From contig CM043950.1 of NCBI GenBank assembly GCA_014529385.2, positions 157,371,545 to 157,435,544 of the forward strand: a stretch of 64,000 bases of DNA. Reading direction: 5' to 3'. Positions 35,579 to 47,057 of this stretch are shown piece after piece; the stretch's first letter is position 1; the number at the start of each line of letters is the position of its first letter. The translations under genes were made by a program, and so were the position numbers. This DNA comes from Adiantum capillus-veneris (lineage: Eukaryota > Streptophyta > Polypodiopsida > Polypodiales > Pteridaceae). The notes below the pieces were generated by a model, which made no database searches, was not told the origin of the DNA, and worked only from the letters and a program-made list of their open reading frames with translations.

Positions 35579-35650
<72 letters not shown>
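35528..35650 (+). repeat. Detached LINE 3' end with (CT)n(CA)n tail
   Basis: GTCTCATAGGTCATTTTGGCC, GAAGACGTTGATATATCATTTCAT, then (CT)n to about 35613 and (CA)n to 35647. Stem-loop 35536-35550 with one U-G pair. No LINE coding sequence directly upstream, so either severely 5'-truncated or SINE-like. Confidence 0.65.
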
Positions 35651-36095
35651 CCTCTCTCTCGACTCTACTTCAAGTGCACACCACAATGTGCATAGTGGTC
35701 CCTTTATTAACAAGAAATGGACATATACATTATCCCACCAACTAAACCACATTAAAATCCATCTTCCTACATTTCTTGTTAGGTTTGAGAAAATAACTCA
35801 AAAGGGATTGTCCAACTTGACATACACTAAACACTAATTAGCCATAGGTAAAGTACAGTCTGTTTTAACTTGAGCAAATCTATTGAGCAAGAATTTTCCA
35901 TGCCTTAGTGAGGTTTAAAAAAACTATAATTGTGAAGGCTTTATAACATTGAAAGAAAATAAAGCCAACCCTACGGACCATAATGAAAAACAATATGCGG
36001 CTCCTATGGTTCAAGTCTTGTTCTTTTATAAACTATTTCTTTCAAACAAGGTGAATGGTTATATTGCCACTCTTACGCTTAAAGAATGAAACGGA

Positions 36096-36257
36096 GCTAG
36101 CGTGGTTGGTAACTGCGTTGAGCATTTGTCCTCTTAAGACCTGGGTCATTGGTTTGAATGCAGCCAAGCGACCATAGTACCATTCACGGATGTCCATTGT
36201 TTCACTATGTACGGGAAAGTGCGTTCTACTATCCCAAGAAAAAAGAGAGATTAAAAA
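36096..36257 (+). mobile_element. Second tRNA-derived SINE, 162 bp
   Basis: A-box-like TAGCGTGGTTGG (36098-36109) and B-box-like GGTTTGAATGC (36151-36161), then a short body and an A-rich tail. Flanked by AATGAAACGGA at 36085-36095 and 36258-36268. Sequence differs from the SINE at 30151, so it is another family. Confidence 0.75.
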
Positions 36258-36266
36258 AATGAAACG

Positions 36267-36912
36267 GATTTTTTTAATTTATTTTTTGCAAAATTCACAA
36301 TTGTGAGTGAATAGTATTAAGAACATCAGATATATACAACAATGTCGAGCTCAGACCGAACTTCGAGGGTCACAACATTGCAAGTTATCTGCTTGGCAGA
36401 AAAACCACTACCACTCCTAGGCTTTCCTTGTTATGTACTGTTCTAAACCAGTCCTCTGAGGCTTGTTTGCCTCCGATCATGTGTGTCGTCACTCTGCTCT
36501 CTTGTATGATTTCACAAAAGCTTGCCATAGCCATATCCCCCTCAAACACGTGGCGGTTCCTTGCTTGCCAAATATGGTGCATGAAGTAGTACTTGATTAT
36601 TTGAGTGCAGACAAGAAGAGCAGGACTTCCCAACCTGTTACTACCAAAAAAAAGATCATTCTTGAAGAACTTAACTTGCCATGTCCTTTGAATCCACTTG
36701 CATATTTTCCGAGCCATGTCCCTGATTGCCTGGCATCCCATATGTTCTCCATGACTTCCTCCCACTGCTTTTCCGTCGAGTGTCTCTTCCATAATTTGTT
36801 GAGGGGGCTACAACAATTAGCCTCGTGCATTAATGCATGGTAACTGCCTTTAGAGTGTGGTTTCCAAAAGAGACTACTCCCGGGCCATCTCCAAGCGTCC
36901 CATTCAAAGTTG
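36267..36912 (-). mobile_element. 5'-truncated L1-like LINE with 18-bp TSD
   Basis: The minus strand encodes the C-terminal part of a plant LINE protein (HHIWQARNRHVFEGDMA near 36520-36570; open frame 36385-36792) and ends in an A-rich tail (36267-36300). Flanked by a perfect 18-bp duplication GATTAAAAAAATGAAACG (36249-36266, 36913-36930). The left copy includes the tail of the neighbouring SINE, so this LINE inserted later. Confidence 0.85.
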
Positions 36913-36930
36913 GATTAAAAAAATGAAACG

Positions 36931-37511
36931 AATCTTAAATGAAAGGACCGTATCCATCATTCAAATGTTTCTCTCATGTGTAAAAGTCGAATGTTGCTTA
37001 ACTCCCTTTTTTGCAAGTACTCGACAACAACCATTTTCTTGGCCATGTGTTTAAAGGCTAACATAGTTAAGACAACCAAGATTTATGCCAAACTCTAGGA
37101 TTTCTCCGGGGATTTATGACTAAAATGCCCAGTTTTCTATCTTGAAAATCAAGGTCTGATGAATTTACCAACTAGGACTTTTATTTTCAAATTGAGAACT
37201 TTATAACCCGGATATGCGAGCACTATTCTTTGCTAAGGGCTTTTTTTAAAGAAAGCCAACAATCTTGCCAAACAAAAAAGAGTCCCTTTCATGACATAGA
37301 CAATCACAAAAAGCCCACAAATTGATGGAGCACAAAACAAAAGAAACACTAAATATTTTAGAATATAAAAGTATCAAAGCAGACTTTGTATCATAAGAAA
37401 TAGACGTTGAAATGGGATCATAGAAGATTAGCCTAAACAATAAGCTAGATATGATATTTGAAGCTTGTTGGTTCCCACCACACATCAAGCTCTCTGTGTG
37501 TGTATGCGCTC

Positions 37512-37515
<4 letters not shown>
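36931..37515. other. Intergenic, nothing recognised
   Basis: AT-rich, no supported feature. Confidence 0.5.
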
Positions 37516-37516
<1 letters not shown>

Positions 37517-37549
<33 letters not shown>

Positions 37550-39421
37550 ATTATCGTCTTCGAAGGTCAAATATGACCTATGGGACCAAAGTTACATGTG
37601 ATGTAGTATGTGTATGGCTGATTAGTGACTCTCGATGCTCCAAAATTATGGTGATGAGAGTCGCAATGGAGAGCCCACACTGTGGCTGGGAGAGGAAAGT
37701 GCGTAGGTCTAAGTCATGGTTGAAAATGTGAGAGAAGCAAGTTCGGATATGACCAAAAGCTTAGCACTCTAGTAATGTGTGGTACTCAGACTCTCGAACT
37801 TGCAATGAGCATAATGTGCACAGTCGATTTGACTCTTCTCCATTGCCCCAACGCCCTGTCTCGCATCGAAGGAAACGGGAACTAAGCCAAATGGCTGCGA
37901 TAGTGTGTATCGCCGACAAGAGGATAGGCTCAAGCATGTAAGTGTGAGTACGGTTTTCTCTTTCAGTAAAGAACATGGTTTTGTAGTTGGGGGCAATATG
38001 GGTGGTGTAATGTATGAAGCGTGACCCACCGAATTTCTCCCAAGCCGTAATACATTGGCGTTGTAGAAAAGCTTCATTCACTTGGGAGTCAATTGAAGCA
38101 TCATGTAGCAAGTGTAATGCATCCCATCTCCAAACCACTTCTTTATGTCTTGCATCCATCCCGTGCTCAAAATCTTGTTTTTATGCGTTTTTTGAACTTT
38201 TTTGCTTGCTTCCCATGCAATTGTAGGAAGTCGATGTGAGAGGTTTTGACGCATCTTTATCATGTACTCCACAACCCTTTCCATGCCTATAACCTCAATT
38301 AAAAGAGATCCCGAGTCAAGAAGTAGGAGCATATATGGTGTTTGTGTCTTAACTTGGTGAAAGTTTGTAAGAAAACGCTTTTGGACATTCTCAAACTCTT
38401 TCCAAGTAGACTTTGAGATGCTCCTGCCCCACGCTTCAACTCCATAAAGAAGAACCGGTGTCACCAATGCATCAAAAAGGTACTTCTTGAGAACCCAACA
38501 CTTGATGTTTCCCACATTACACATGTTCTCAAATGCATAATATTCTCTGTTTTCCTTTTCCAAGCGACGCATAGCACATTCATGTCACTTGTGATTGGAC
38601 GAAACCTCAAGGCCAAGGTACTTAAGGCTCTCAAGTGTCTCATTGTTGTACGCAATGCATGGCTTCTCCTTATGGTTGGTTTTTACAAGCATAACCTTTA
38701 CTTTGGATTCATTTACAATCAGCCCACTATGCAAGCAAAAGTTTTCAAGGACAAGCATAAGCTTTTGTGCATCTTCTAAAGTGTGTGCTAGAAGCACTAC
38801 ATCATCCGCATATAACAAAAACATGATTACCGTTGCAAATAGTGACCTCTTCAATGCCTTCTTCTTGCATAAAGTCAAGTACCATTTGTCCAATTGATCG
38901 ATGCATAGACCAAAGAGAGTTGGTGACATCGGACATCCTTGTTTAACTCCGATAGTGCTTACAAAATTTTCTAAAATTCCTCTTCCCATGCGTAATTGAC
39001 AAATCACCTTCTCATAGATTTGAGAAACCGCAAGCATAAACTCACTTGGCACTTGGAGTTCTTCCATCCTTCTCCACAATTTTTTACGTGGAATCATATC
39101 AAAGGCTTTCTTAAAGTCCACAAAACAACAATACAATCGCTTACCTTTCAACCGACTTTTCTTCATGAGAACACGAAGAGTGACAAGATGATCAATGGTG
39201 CTATGGCATTGACGAAAACCCGCTTGTCCTTTTGCACGCTTATCATTCTTTTTAGCCCAATCACTCAATTTCATATCCATTATGCACCCAAACAACTTTT
39301 TCATAAGAGACCCAATCATTATAGTCCGATAGTTGATTAAATTCTTTACATCTCCTCCTTTATGCAAAGGCTTAACCCAATTAGTACTCCAATCATAAGG
39401 CGTACCATGTTAAAGTGTAAG
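37517..39421 (-). pseudogene. 5'-truncated LINE: reverse transcriptase, CCHC, 3' stem-loop
   Basis: The minus strand starts inside the RT at WSTNWVKPLHKGGD (about 39415). RT motifs are present: FVDFKKAFD (motif A), GVKQGCPMSPTLF (B) and LLYADDVVLLA (C, catalytic YADD). After 38585 the frame changes (38572-38078), then 38159-37761 ends in the zinc motif CTLCSLQVRESEYHTLLEC (CX2CX8HX4C). The 3' UTR is about 200 bp, ending with hairpin 37579-37564 and a (TC)n tail to 37517. The microsatellite tail and hairpin, rather than poly(A), fit a CR1/L2/RTE-type element more than plant L1 (inference). Confidence 0.88.
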
Positions 39422-39425
39422 ATTG

Positions 39426-39465
<40 letters not shown>

Positions 39466-41122
39466 TTTGGCTTCTTTGAGTGTATGTGCACACCCATGCC
39501 TATTCATAAGTTCTTTAGTGTTTGTGAGTTGCAATGGTATAGGAACAATCCCAATTGGCCTTAAAGATCTATCCAAGACGCCTTGAACTCAAGACCCATA
39601 ATTGAATAGAGGCTAGAGATAACCAATCTACAACACTTGGGTGATACAAGATTTCCTTTTCTTGTTTTTTCATGGTCCCATGCGCATGTGCACACACATA
39701 TGAGAAGAGAAGTTTTACATCGTAGGAATTTTCCATAGAGAGAGGGAGGGGGGGGGCGGGGGGAAGGGGGTTTGCAAAAATAAAAAGTAGCCTATACAAG
39801 AAAGAGACCACACTACAAGGAGCTTCTTGACATGGTTTTGTTCTTTCCCGTTGAAATATACTTCCTCCACATATGTAGGAGCCCTCGAGTTAAAATTTAT
39901 CTTCTATGCTAATGCTTTCAGTCAGCATTATAAAGTATTATCAACCATTATCTTCTAGCCCACAAAATAAAAATTGTATACTTGAATACAAGTACTTCAT
40001 TCAAGTTTGACTTCATGTTAGATTGTTGCATGTGACTTGCACCTTGAGTAACCCACACACTTACTAGTAAGAACATCTTGTAGTTCATGATACCACCATA
40101 AAAATGTTATAATTAAGAGTATTTCTTCAAACAAGAAATGCTCCTTTCAGTTTTCTAGCTCATCAATTATGTGTATTCCAAGCTTTGATTTGTCCTATGG
40201 CCATGCTGAAAGGTGATGAGCAAGGCACTGCCTTATCGTATATTATTGAAATTTGTGTTTTTACAATGTTGTTGCACCATGTACAAGTATGTGTATTGCA
40301 TGTTGGCAGAGGCATGGTAAAACATGAGGCAATTTATGTCGATACTCACTAGAGATTTTAATTGTGTGCACAAATTAACATTCAACGTTGTCGTGCAGCT
40401 CCTCTTTCATGATGGGAAAAAGAGCAATGGGATGCATATAAGTTTATTTGAAGCCTATTTGATTATCCATCAGTAAATAATAAGGGCTTGATAACAAGCA
40501 GAGGTTAAATGCTAAATGTATGCCAGATGTGGCTTCAAAGAGCCAAAAGTTGTCTTAATGATGCTAAAAAAGAGTATAGTTGAAGTGATCGCAGATGGGA
40601 CTTTATGGATAAGAATTACAGTCCTCGAAGCTATAGTCTTGTCTTTACAACTTGTTGATTGGAGCTATGGTGAGGAAGTCATGGCAGTTTGAAGTTGAGT
40701 GGTTTGAAGGTCTGTACCGGATTGGGCAACTACAAGTGAGGGATTAGAGATGAAGTAAGTGCATGGGCATGAAGTGATCATCTTGTGGAGTGCGTTAATA
40801 TTTTCAAATCAGCAATCGGAGTTCTGGTTGCCAAGGCATTGCAGGTTAAAGTTTCACCGAGGGCTAGTTCCGTACCAGCTTGGTCGCATCGATCGGTATG
40901 CCATCATCTAGGGTTTTGAGCTTCATCTAGGTTTTGAAATGCAGTAGAATAAGTGCTCGAGGAGTATCTTGTCCGGAATGTCATCTCTTGCAATGCATTG
41001 ATAGTTGCGTAAGCATATGGAACTTGTGCTCGACACTATCGTTGTTGAGATTTATGCTTGATATGGTGCTCATATGAGAAGTGTGATGTGCTTGGCAATG
41101 CTTTGATCTATACTTGTAATGC
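39422..41122. other. Intergenic, microsatellites only
   Basis: (GA)n at 39430-39463 abuts the LINE's truncated 5' end. A G-rich stretch lies at 39739-39769. No exon or RNA recognised. Confidence 0.5.
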
Positions 41123-41317
41123 TTGATTGACACGCAATCCAATGTTTTGCAAGGCAATGCCTTGGATGTGGATAATTTTATCCAAATGCAAAGGGCAGGA
41201 CATTCATTTAATGCGATCACCTATACTTGCATCTTGAGGACAAGTGGCACTGTCCAAGACATTGATATGGGTAAGAAAATTCACGATTTCATTGCTATGC
41301 CAAATGTAGTGTGATAG
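41123..41317 (+). pseudogene. PPR protein fragment
   Basis: Encodes a stretch with the pentatricopeptide pattern: FIQMQRAGHSFNAITYTCIL and RTSGTVQDIDMGKKIHDF. This matches the plant organelle PPR (PLS class) motif Q-M-x3-G, N-x-I-T-Y, L-x-x-C-G, G-K-x-I-H. Only about 1.5 repeats remain, with no N-terminus or continuation on either side. PPR proteins bind organellar RNA; this scrap is a dead copy. Confidence 0.65.
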
Positions 41318-41632
41318 GCAATGTTTTCGTTGATTATGGATGCCATTAAGGTGGCTTTTGAAAAGCCTTGTAGTTGGCTTGGTTAATATATATTCTCATT
41401 GTAGTGTCCATTGAGGGCAATGGCCCCAAAATACAACCCTAAGGGGTGCCGGCCTCCCTAAGGACGAATTTAGTGGTGGCCCAAGGTGGGAAGGCCGCCC
41501 AATGCACGTAAGAGGGGATTATAGTGTGAATGGATGAGAAAAGGAAATGGGGGAAAGATAGCATGAGGTAGTGGGCTGGGTGCAGGAAAGAAAGAGAGGA
41601 GCTCACGTCGGTGGTTGTAGTGCTCGGAAGAG

Positions 41633-41848
41633 CTCGAGCATGAAGTGAAAAGTGATCACCAACATCGTGAGGCACCCCCGTTCGGTACTACTCTTGACAG
41701 TTTTCGTGCAGCTCCAACTTGATCATGCCATATCACCAGTCCTGTTCCCATGCCACATCAACGACAGTGCTGTTGGTGTTAAAGGAGGAGAAGGGCTATT
41801 TTAAGCGGGATATTGCAAGAAGCAAGGAACGTGAAGGGGGGAGAAGCA
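41633..41848 (+). repeat. Duplicated segment L, left of element D
   Basis: Homologous to 57032-57256 (shared GAAGAGCTCGAG, GTTCGGTACTACTCT and AAGCGGGATATTGCAAGAAG). No known gene. Lies directly before the 5' LTR of element D. Confidence 0.8.
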
Positions 41849-41853
41849 TGCAA

Positions 41854-42181
41854 TGTCATTAAATCTAATATCTAACCAACCCAAATGATTTTCTCATATT
41901 AAACTGATCATTTAATGTGGGATAATAAACGAGAACAAAGGTTAGAATATAGACATGTGCTTACGGATCTATCTCAACACAGGGCCAATGGTAAAGGGAT
42001 CCAAATGAGAGATGGTTTGTCAAAGAGCAAGGTTAACTAATGGAGCTTAAAAGACCTTAGGGTTAGTTTCATTAAAGACCTCCAATGGTTAGTGTTAAAA
42101 GTCCTTTGACCTTAGGCAAGCTAGGGCTGAGCTTGAGGTGGGAACCCAACCTAAGCTTGAGGTGCTTGTCGTGCTTGATAA
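41854..42181 (+). repeat. 5' LTR of element D, first part
   Basis: Starts TGTCATTAAATCTAATATC like the 3' LTR at 55956 and follows it to about GTGCTTGATAA, where the insertion begins. Confidence 0.88.
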
Positions 42182-42471
42182 TATCCAATTTAAACATTTC
42201 TATGATATACATGTCTTGTCAAGTGTCTTCTTTTTTTTATTGAAGTGTATTATCTGGTTTGAAGTGGTTCACCTAATTGAGTCAATTATCTTTAGTCATT
42301 TCAAATTTGTCATTTAACTGTCAGTATTTCAAATTTGCCTTGTGGTTCAATTAGTAGTATTTGTTCTAGTTTGATTTAGTGGATTCCCCGCAGCGTCCCA
42401 ATGAGAGAGAATATATATTTGCCAATGATATTGAATATTTGCCACTCTGTTGACTGCAACTCTAAGAGAAA

Positions 42472-43415
42472 ATGGCCGATCAAGAACAAGATATTAGCAC
42501 CAATAATTGCCTGATGATCAACAACAAGCGATTGTTAATGCAATTGAGCGCATGAAGTCTCTGGCACACGGCATGTCGGGACAACAAGCGACGCGTACTG
42601 CTCGTCGACTCTCAAAGTAGGCAAATCCAAACCATATGTAGTGAAAAGAGATTAATAAAGAAGTGACAAAGGACATGATCAAGACAATATGGCCATGTAA
42701 GGACGCACAGATCAAGAAAGGAAGGTGAAAGGTTTCGAAGTGCAACCATGATGGTATCAAAGATAACGCTGAGAGGATTTATTTGGAGGTTTATGGCCAT
42801 CCCTTGCAAAATGCAGATTGTGCGCTATATTTTGTAAAAATTTTATATGTTCACTTTGTGCAACAGCGACCGGTAGACTTCTCGTCAAAGGAGACAACTG
42901 TTGCCACTCATGATTTAAGGGAGAGTTGTGTCACTTTCACCCGAGATGAGCTGGCATTGATAGTGGAAGGCGCCGACCTACAGTTAAAGAGAGAGAAGGA
43001 TATTTATACGACACAATTGGCAGATAAAGATGCAAAAATAACACGTCTTTATATAGCCACCCAGACACCGCAGACCTCACAAGTCCGGATGGAGAAAAGC
43101 ATTCACCGCTTAAGTCAGGACGTTCAAAACCTGACACAGCGAGTGAATCCAACACCTGTACAAGGGACACACATTAGCCACCTTGTCTTGCATCCGGAGT
43201 TGGTCCCCTCGTCTACTTCATATGCATCCTCATCTTCCCAATGTCCAGTCTGCTACAAGAATTTTGATGGATGGAGTGGGTACTATACATTGACATGTAG
43301 TCACTATAATCATTTAGTTTGTCTTATTCATTTGATGCAAAGTCGATGTGCAATCTGTTCACAAGATATTCCACAAGGAATATATATTATGTTTGGCCCT
43401 GACAAACGAATATAA
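42472..43415 (+). pseudogene. RING-H2 protein gene, decayed at its 5' end
   Basis: The ATG at 42472 begins MADQEQDISTNN. A frameshift and stops follow to about 42780, then an open frame to the stop at 43413. Near residues 105-125 of that frame is a coiled-coil-like IHRLSQDVQNLTQRV. The C-terminus holds a textbook RING-H2: C-x2-C-x14-C-x1-H-x2-H-x2-C-x10-C-x2-C, from CPVCYKNF to RCAICSQDIP. RING-H2 proteins are usually E3 ubiquitin ligases. The host family is not recognised. Given its place in a mobile insertion it may be a captured gene or a transposon accessory gene. Confidence 0.6.
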
Positions 43416-43632
43416 ATTCAAGCAAGCACGCCTATATACCCCTAGCACAATTAGAAATCTGTTTGATGAGCAAGATGCTACTTCAGGCCAACACAATTGA
43501 GATCGACAAACTATGTAATATCATGACAAACTATGTACTATCGAGAATATGAAGCATTGTAATTACTCAAAACACATTTGAATACAAGGTATTTTACAAT
43601 GGTTTTTGACATTTACTCATTCTACTCTCAAG

Positions 43633-45838
43633 CTATATTGAATCAGTTGAGTTGTTATCTCGTTCTAAGTCTAAGTGTTGTGGTTCTCCTTGTAATTCAA
43701 CCTCCACATCTATTATTAAATTCTCTTCTATTTCGTCTACAGTGCATTGAGATACACCAACATTGAAATCTTCTTCATCTTCGTTTTGACAATCATACAA
43801 CCAGGTTGGCATTTCCTCCTCGTAGCCAGCACTTTCGATGTGATTCAATATCTTTTTGTTGCAATACATCTACACTAATTTCTTTGCTCTGTCTGCTAAT
43901 AATCTGTTGTGAATAGTGCTATGAACATGCTTGTACATACTCCAGTTTCTCTCTGAACTCGAATTTGTTGCACATTGTGCGAGTACTTTCATTGCAAGAG
44001 GACGTAAGGTAGAGTAATGCTCTCCACCATTCATCATCCACACTTCCATGCAGGTTTCTCTTTTGCCATTACCTGTACAAAATCATTCGCAAAAGGATCT
44101 TCTTTTAATCTGAATGCACTCATTTCTTTCATGCAATCAATTCGGTCCTGAACTTTGGAGTAGAATGTGTTGACCACGTGATAGAAATCGCCTACCAACT
44201 CTGTATTGGACATCATATCTAAATTTTAATACTCTGGATCGAGCATGTAAGCCACGCTATAGAGTGGACTATGAGCGCTCTTCCACCTTGCATGAAAAAA
44301 CTTAGCCAAAATTTTCCATTGATTGCCAGAGAATTGTAATCGCCACTCCTTCTCTACTACAGACTCTTTCAGCTCTTCAGGATTTTCAAGACTCTGTTGG
44401 ACTGACCACCATGTCATCCACACTTTGCCCAAGTTTGACACCCTTTGATCAAGATTGCGGATCGCGAGCATAACGAGCATCATTACATGGTATGCATCCA
44501 TTATACTCCTCCACCAAGCAACCTTGTTTACATTGCCACGTAGACATGTAATTTTATCTTTCACTGTTTCTTTCTGCTCAAGCTGCCATTCATCAAAGGC
44601 CGCGCAATTGAATGTGTCAATCACAACACATTTATTACGGAGAAGTGATTCCAAGGTATAAAAGTGTGTGTAGAACCGAGTTCCAACAGGAAGTTTCAGC
44701 ATCACTGACATGCGCATCCTATACAAATCAAGAACTTTTTGTCGTTTCAAGATAAATTTCCCAACCTGACGTGCTGTATCAATTATTTTGGTGAACCATG
44801 TGGTTTCTTCACTAGTGTACCAATCTTTTAGCACCAAGTTCAAGCTGTGCGTATTACAACCATTGGCAAAAATGTGTGGAAAGCACTTCTTTATTAATTT
44901 ATTAGCATTTTTACAATTCTTTGCGTTGTCCATCACAACTTGAACGACATGTTCAACACCAATTTCTATAATTACATTAATCAAGACCTCATAAATGTAT
45001 TTGCCACTTTTAATTGCACTGGAACTATCAATCGCCTTTATAAACGTTTCTCCCCTTGGACAAACCAGCATTACATTGATCAACGGTCTTCTCTAAACAT
45101 TTGACCAGCCATCACTCACAATCGTACATCCTGAAAGCGAAATATTCCCAAGTATTATTTTGCCAACACGCTCTTTGACTTCGATGTAATATTTGTCCAA
45201 GAAAACATTTCTTATCGTGTGATAAGTAGGAGCTGAAAATCCTGGACCAAACTCACCGATTTTCTTCCAAGCAACCTTCCAATGATTGTTGTCTACCATG
45301 ACCAAAGCACTTCCAGTAAAGAATATTGCTTTGGAGAGTGCTGTTTGTGCTTCTTCTAAAGACTGCACTCAAAAGCTTTGATGTAATGATTTTTGACGCA
45401 TTTGAAAAAGTCCACCTTCATTGTGACGTTTAAAAGGAACACTACCTGGAATTTCCTCTCCTTGTGCAGGTTGTTCTCCAAGGTTAGTTGGCGTCACTAA
45501 AGGATCAGCGGAGTTAATATTTGGCTCTAGGAACTCTTGACTCAAAGGCACAGAGCTATATATTTGTCGTCTCTTGCCACCTTTTTAGTGAGCTCTTCTC
45601 TCATACGCTTTGCAACTGCAGGTGCCTGAGAATGTTCACATTTCTTACAACTGTTTTTAGCGCTACCCAAAAAATGATCCCTAATACGTGGTGCACCGCC
45701 AGATTTTATTGTGTGACAAAATTTACATTGCCACTCCATATATCGGCCGTATATGTTGTGAACATAATCCCACTCTTTGCCAGGAGCTTTTTTATTCTTT
45801 GGCTTCTTCGTACCACTTGTGCCCACATTTTGCACCAT
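43633..45838 (-). pseudogene. hAT-superfamily transposase (BED, DUF659, dimerization domain), broken
   Basis: The minus strand has a BED-type zinc finger (WQCKFC..GGAPRIRDHFLG, 45838-45700) and the DUF659 region (GKIILGNISLSGCTIVSDGW, CPRGETFIKAIDSS, VVQVVMDNAKNCKNA, GCNTHSLNLVL; 45368-44700). The C-terminal hAT dimerization domain is LAMKVLAQCATNSSSERNWS, NRLLADRAKKLV (about 44010-43870). In-frame stops lie after SDGWSNV, after LDPEY and after KKLV, with frameshifts near 45545 and 44040. A dead DNA-transposon gene. Its ends (TIR/TSD) were not found. Confidence 0.88.
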
Positions 45839-45849
45839 TGCTTTTAAAT

Positions 45850-46898
45850 TAAAACTGAAGAGAAAAGAACAATATGTTCAGTTTTGAAAACATTTTTTTA
45901 TCTTCAATATATATTATAATTTAAAAATCATTCAATATGAAAGTAACCATGGTGCACAATATGAGATTTTCAATGCACGCTAGTCAATCCACATATCGAT
46001 CACCTATATTGTGAGCAACCATACACATTGCAATGTAGTCTATACATGGCGTAATAACTATAACAATGCTATGAATCTCTCTATGCAATTATTATTATAA
46101 TGATTATTTATATGTCCACTTTGATTTGCAAACAATAAGACACATCTAATTTCATTTGCTACAACAAAAAAAAACGAAAGCAATAAAATATATGATTGGT
46201 CATTTCATACACTAATAATCTATCGTAATACATAATGCACTCTCTGTATAAACCAATGCATGAACTAACGCAAATAAATCTTCAATATAATCACCCGATT
46301 GGAGACTACTTGTACCTAGTGAAGGATTGTAGCCTACCCATGCAACCAATTCAATATATAAAAGCTATTTTAACCCAATCAAGGATTATAGCTCTTATAT
46401 TGTAAATCAACTCAAATGCAAGACTTCAAGGATCTTTATATGTCCGGTACACTAGTAGAGGACATTCGATCCTTGACTATCGACTCGTCATTTACATATG
46501 CTCATCTTCTAAAACCAATTACAGCCCTCATTTGGACCAATGGCTTCTTCGCAATGAGCATGATTCTCCAAGTTTTCAGTTGTTTTGGTTTTGTACCTTT
46601 ATGTCGGTAAAGGAATTAAAATTTTTTAGAAGTGGTTACCGAATTAAGAATCACGTTCGGCCCAAAAGAAGGACCTGTGACTCTGTAACCTTAGGTCAAT
46701 TCACAAGGAGATGACAATACCCAGGACTCGGATACACTCCCCAAGGATTTGCCTGGGTAAAAGACTGGGGTTAGCACACTATTTACTATATATAATTACT
46801 CCCGTCGGGCTTTTTCATTTTCCCGGCGGGCCCGTCGAGAAAATAAAAAAACCTAGAGGGCTAACCGACTCTATGGGTTTTTGCAGGTCAAAATCAAA
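45850..46898. other. AT-rich stretch without genes
   Basis: Nothing recognised. A GC island with CCCGTCGGGC and CCCGGCGGGCCCGTCG lies at 46800-46835 and may be an element end. Confidence 0.45.
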
Positions 46899-46900
46899 TT

Positions 46901-46986
46901 CACGTTAACAATTAACGTGATCACGTGATTTTTTTGTGTAAATACTATAGGTATTTACGTAATCACCCGATCGTGATTACGTTAAT
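46901..46986. repeat. Cluster of palindromes
   Basis: CACGTTAA-CA-ATTAACGTG at 46901-46919, then an imperfect hairpin 46911-46985 whose core GTAAATAC-TATAG-GTATTTAC (46938-46958) is perfect. Outer arms AACGTGATCACGTGATT and AATCACCCGATCGTGATTA pair imperfectly. Could be a transposon end or small MITE. Confidence 0.55.
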
Positions 46987-47057
46987 GAAATCTCTAGTAC
47001 AAATGCACCACCTTTTCAATTATTCGACAGAGTGCATGAAGTGGAGGTGAACTCTAC

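Noticed and set aside
38585-38897. Plus-strand frame across the LINE
   Set aside because: Shadow of the minus-strand reverse transcriptase.
41854-42181. A separate truncated LTR unrelated to element D
   Set aside because: Its end point and the restart at 49180 complement each other and together give the length of the solo LTR.
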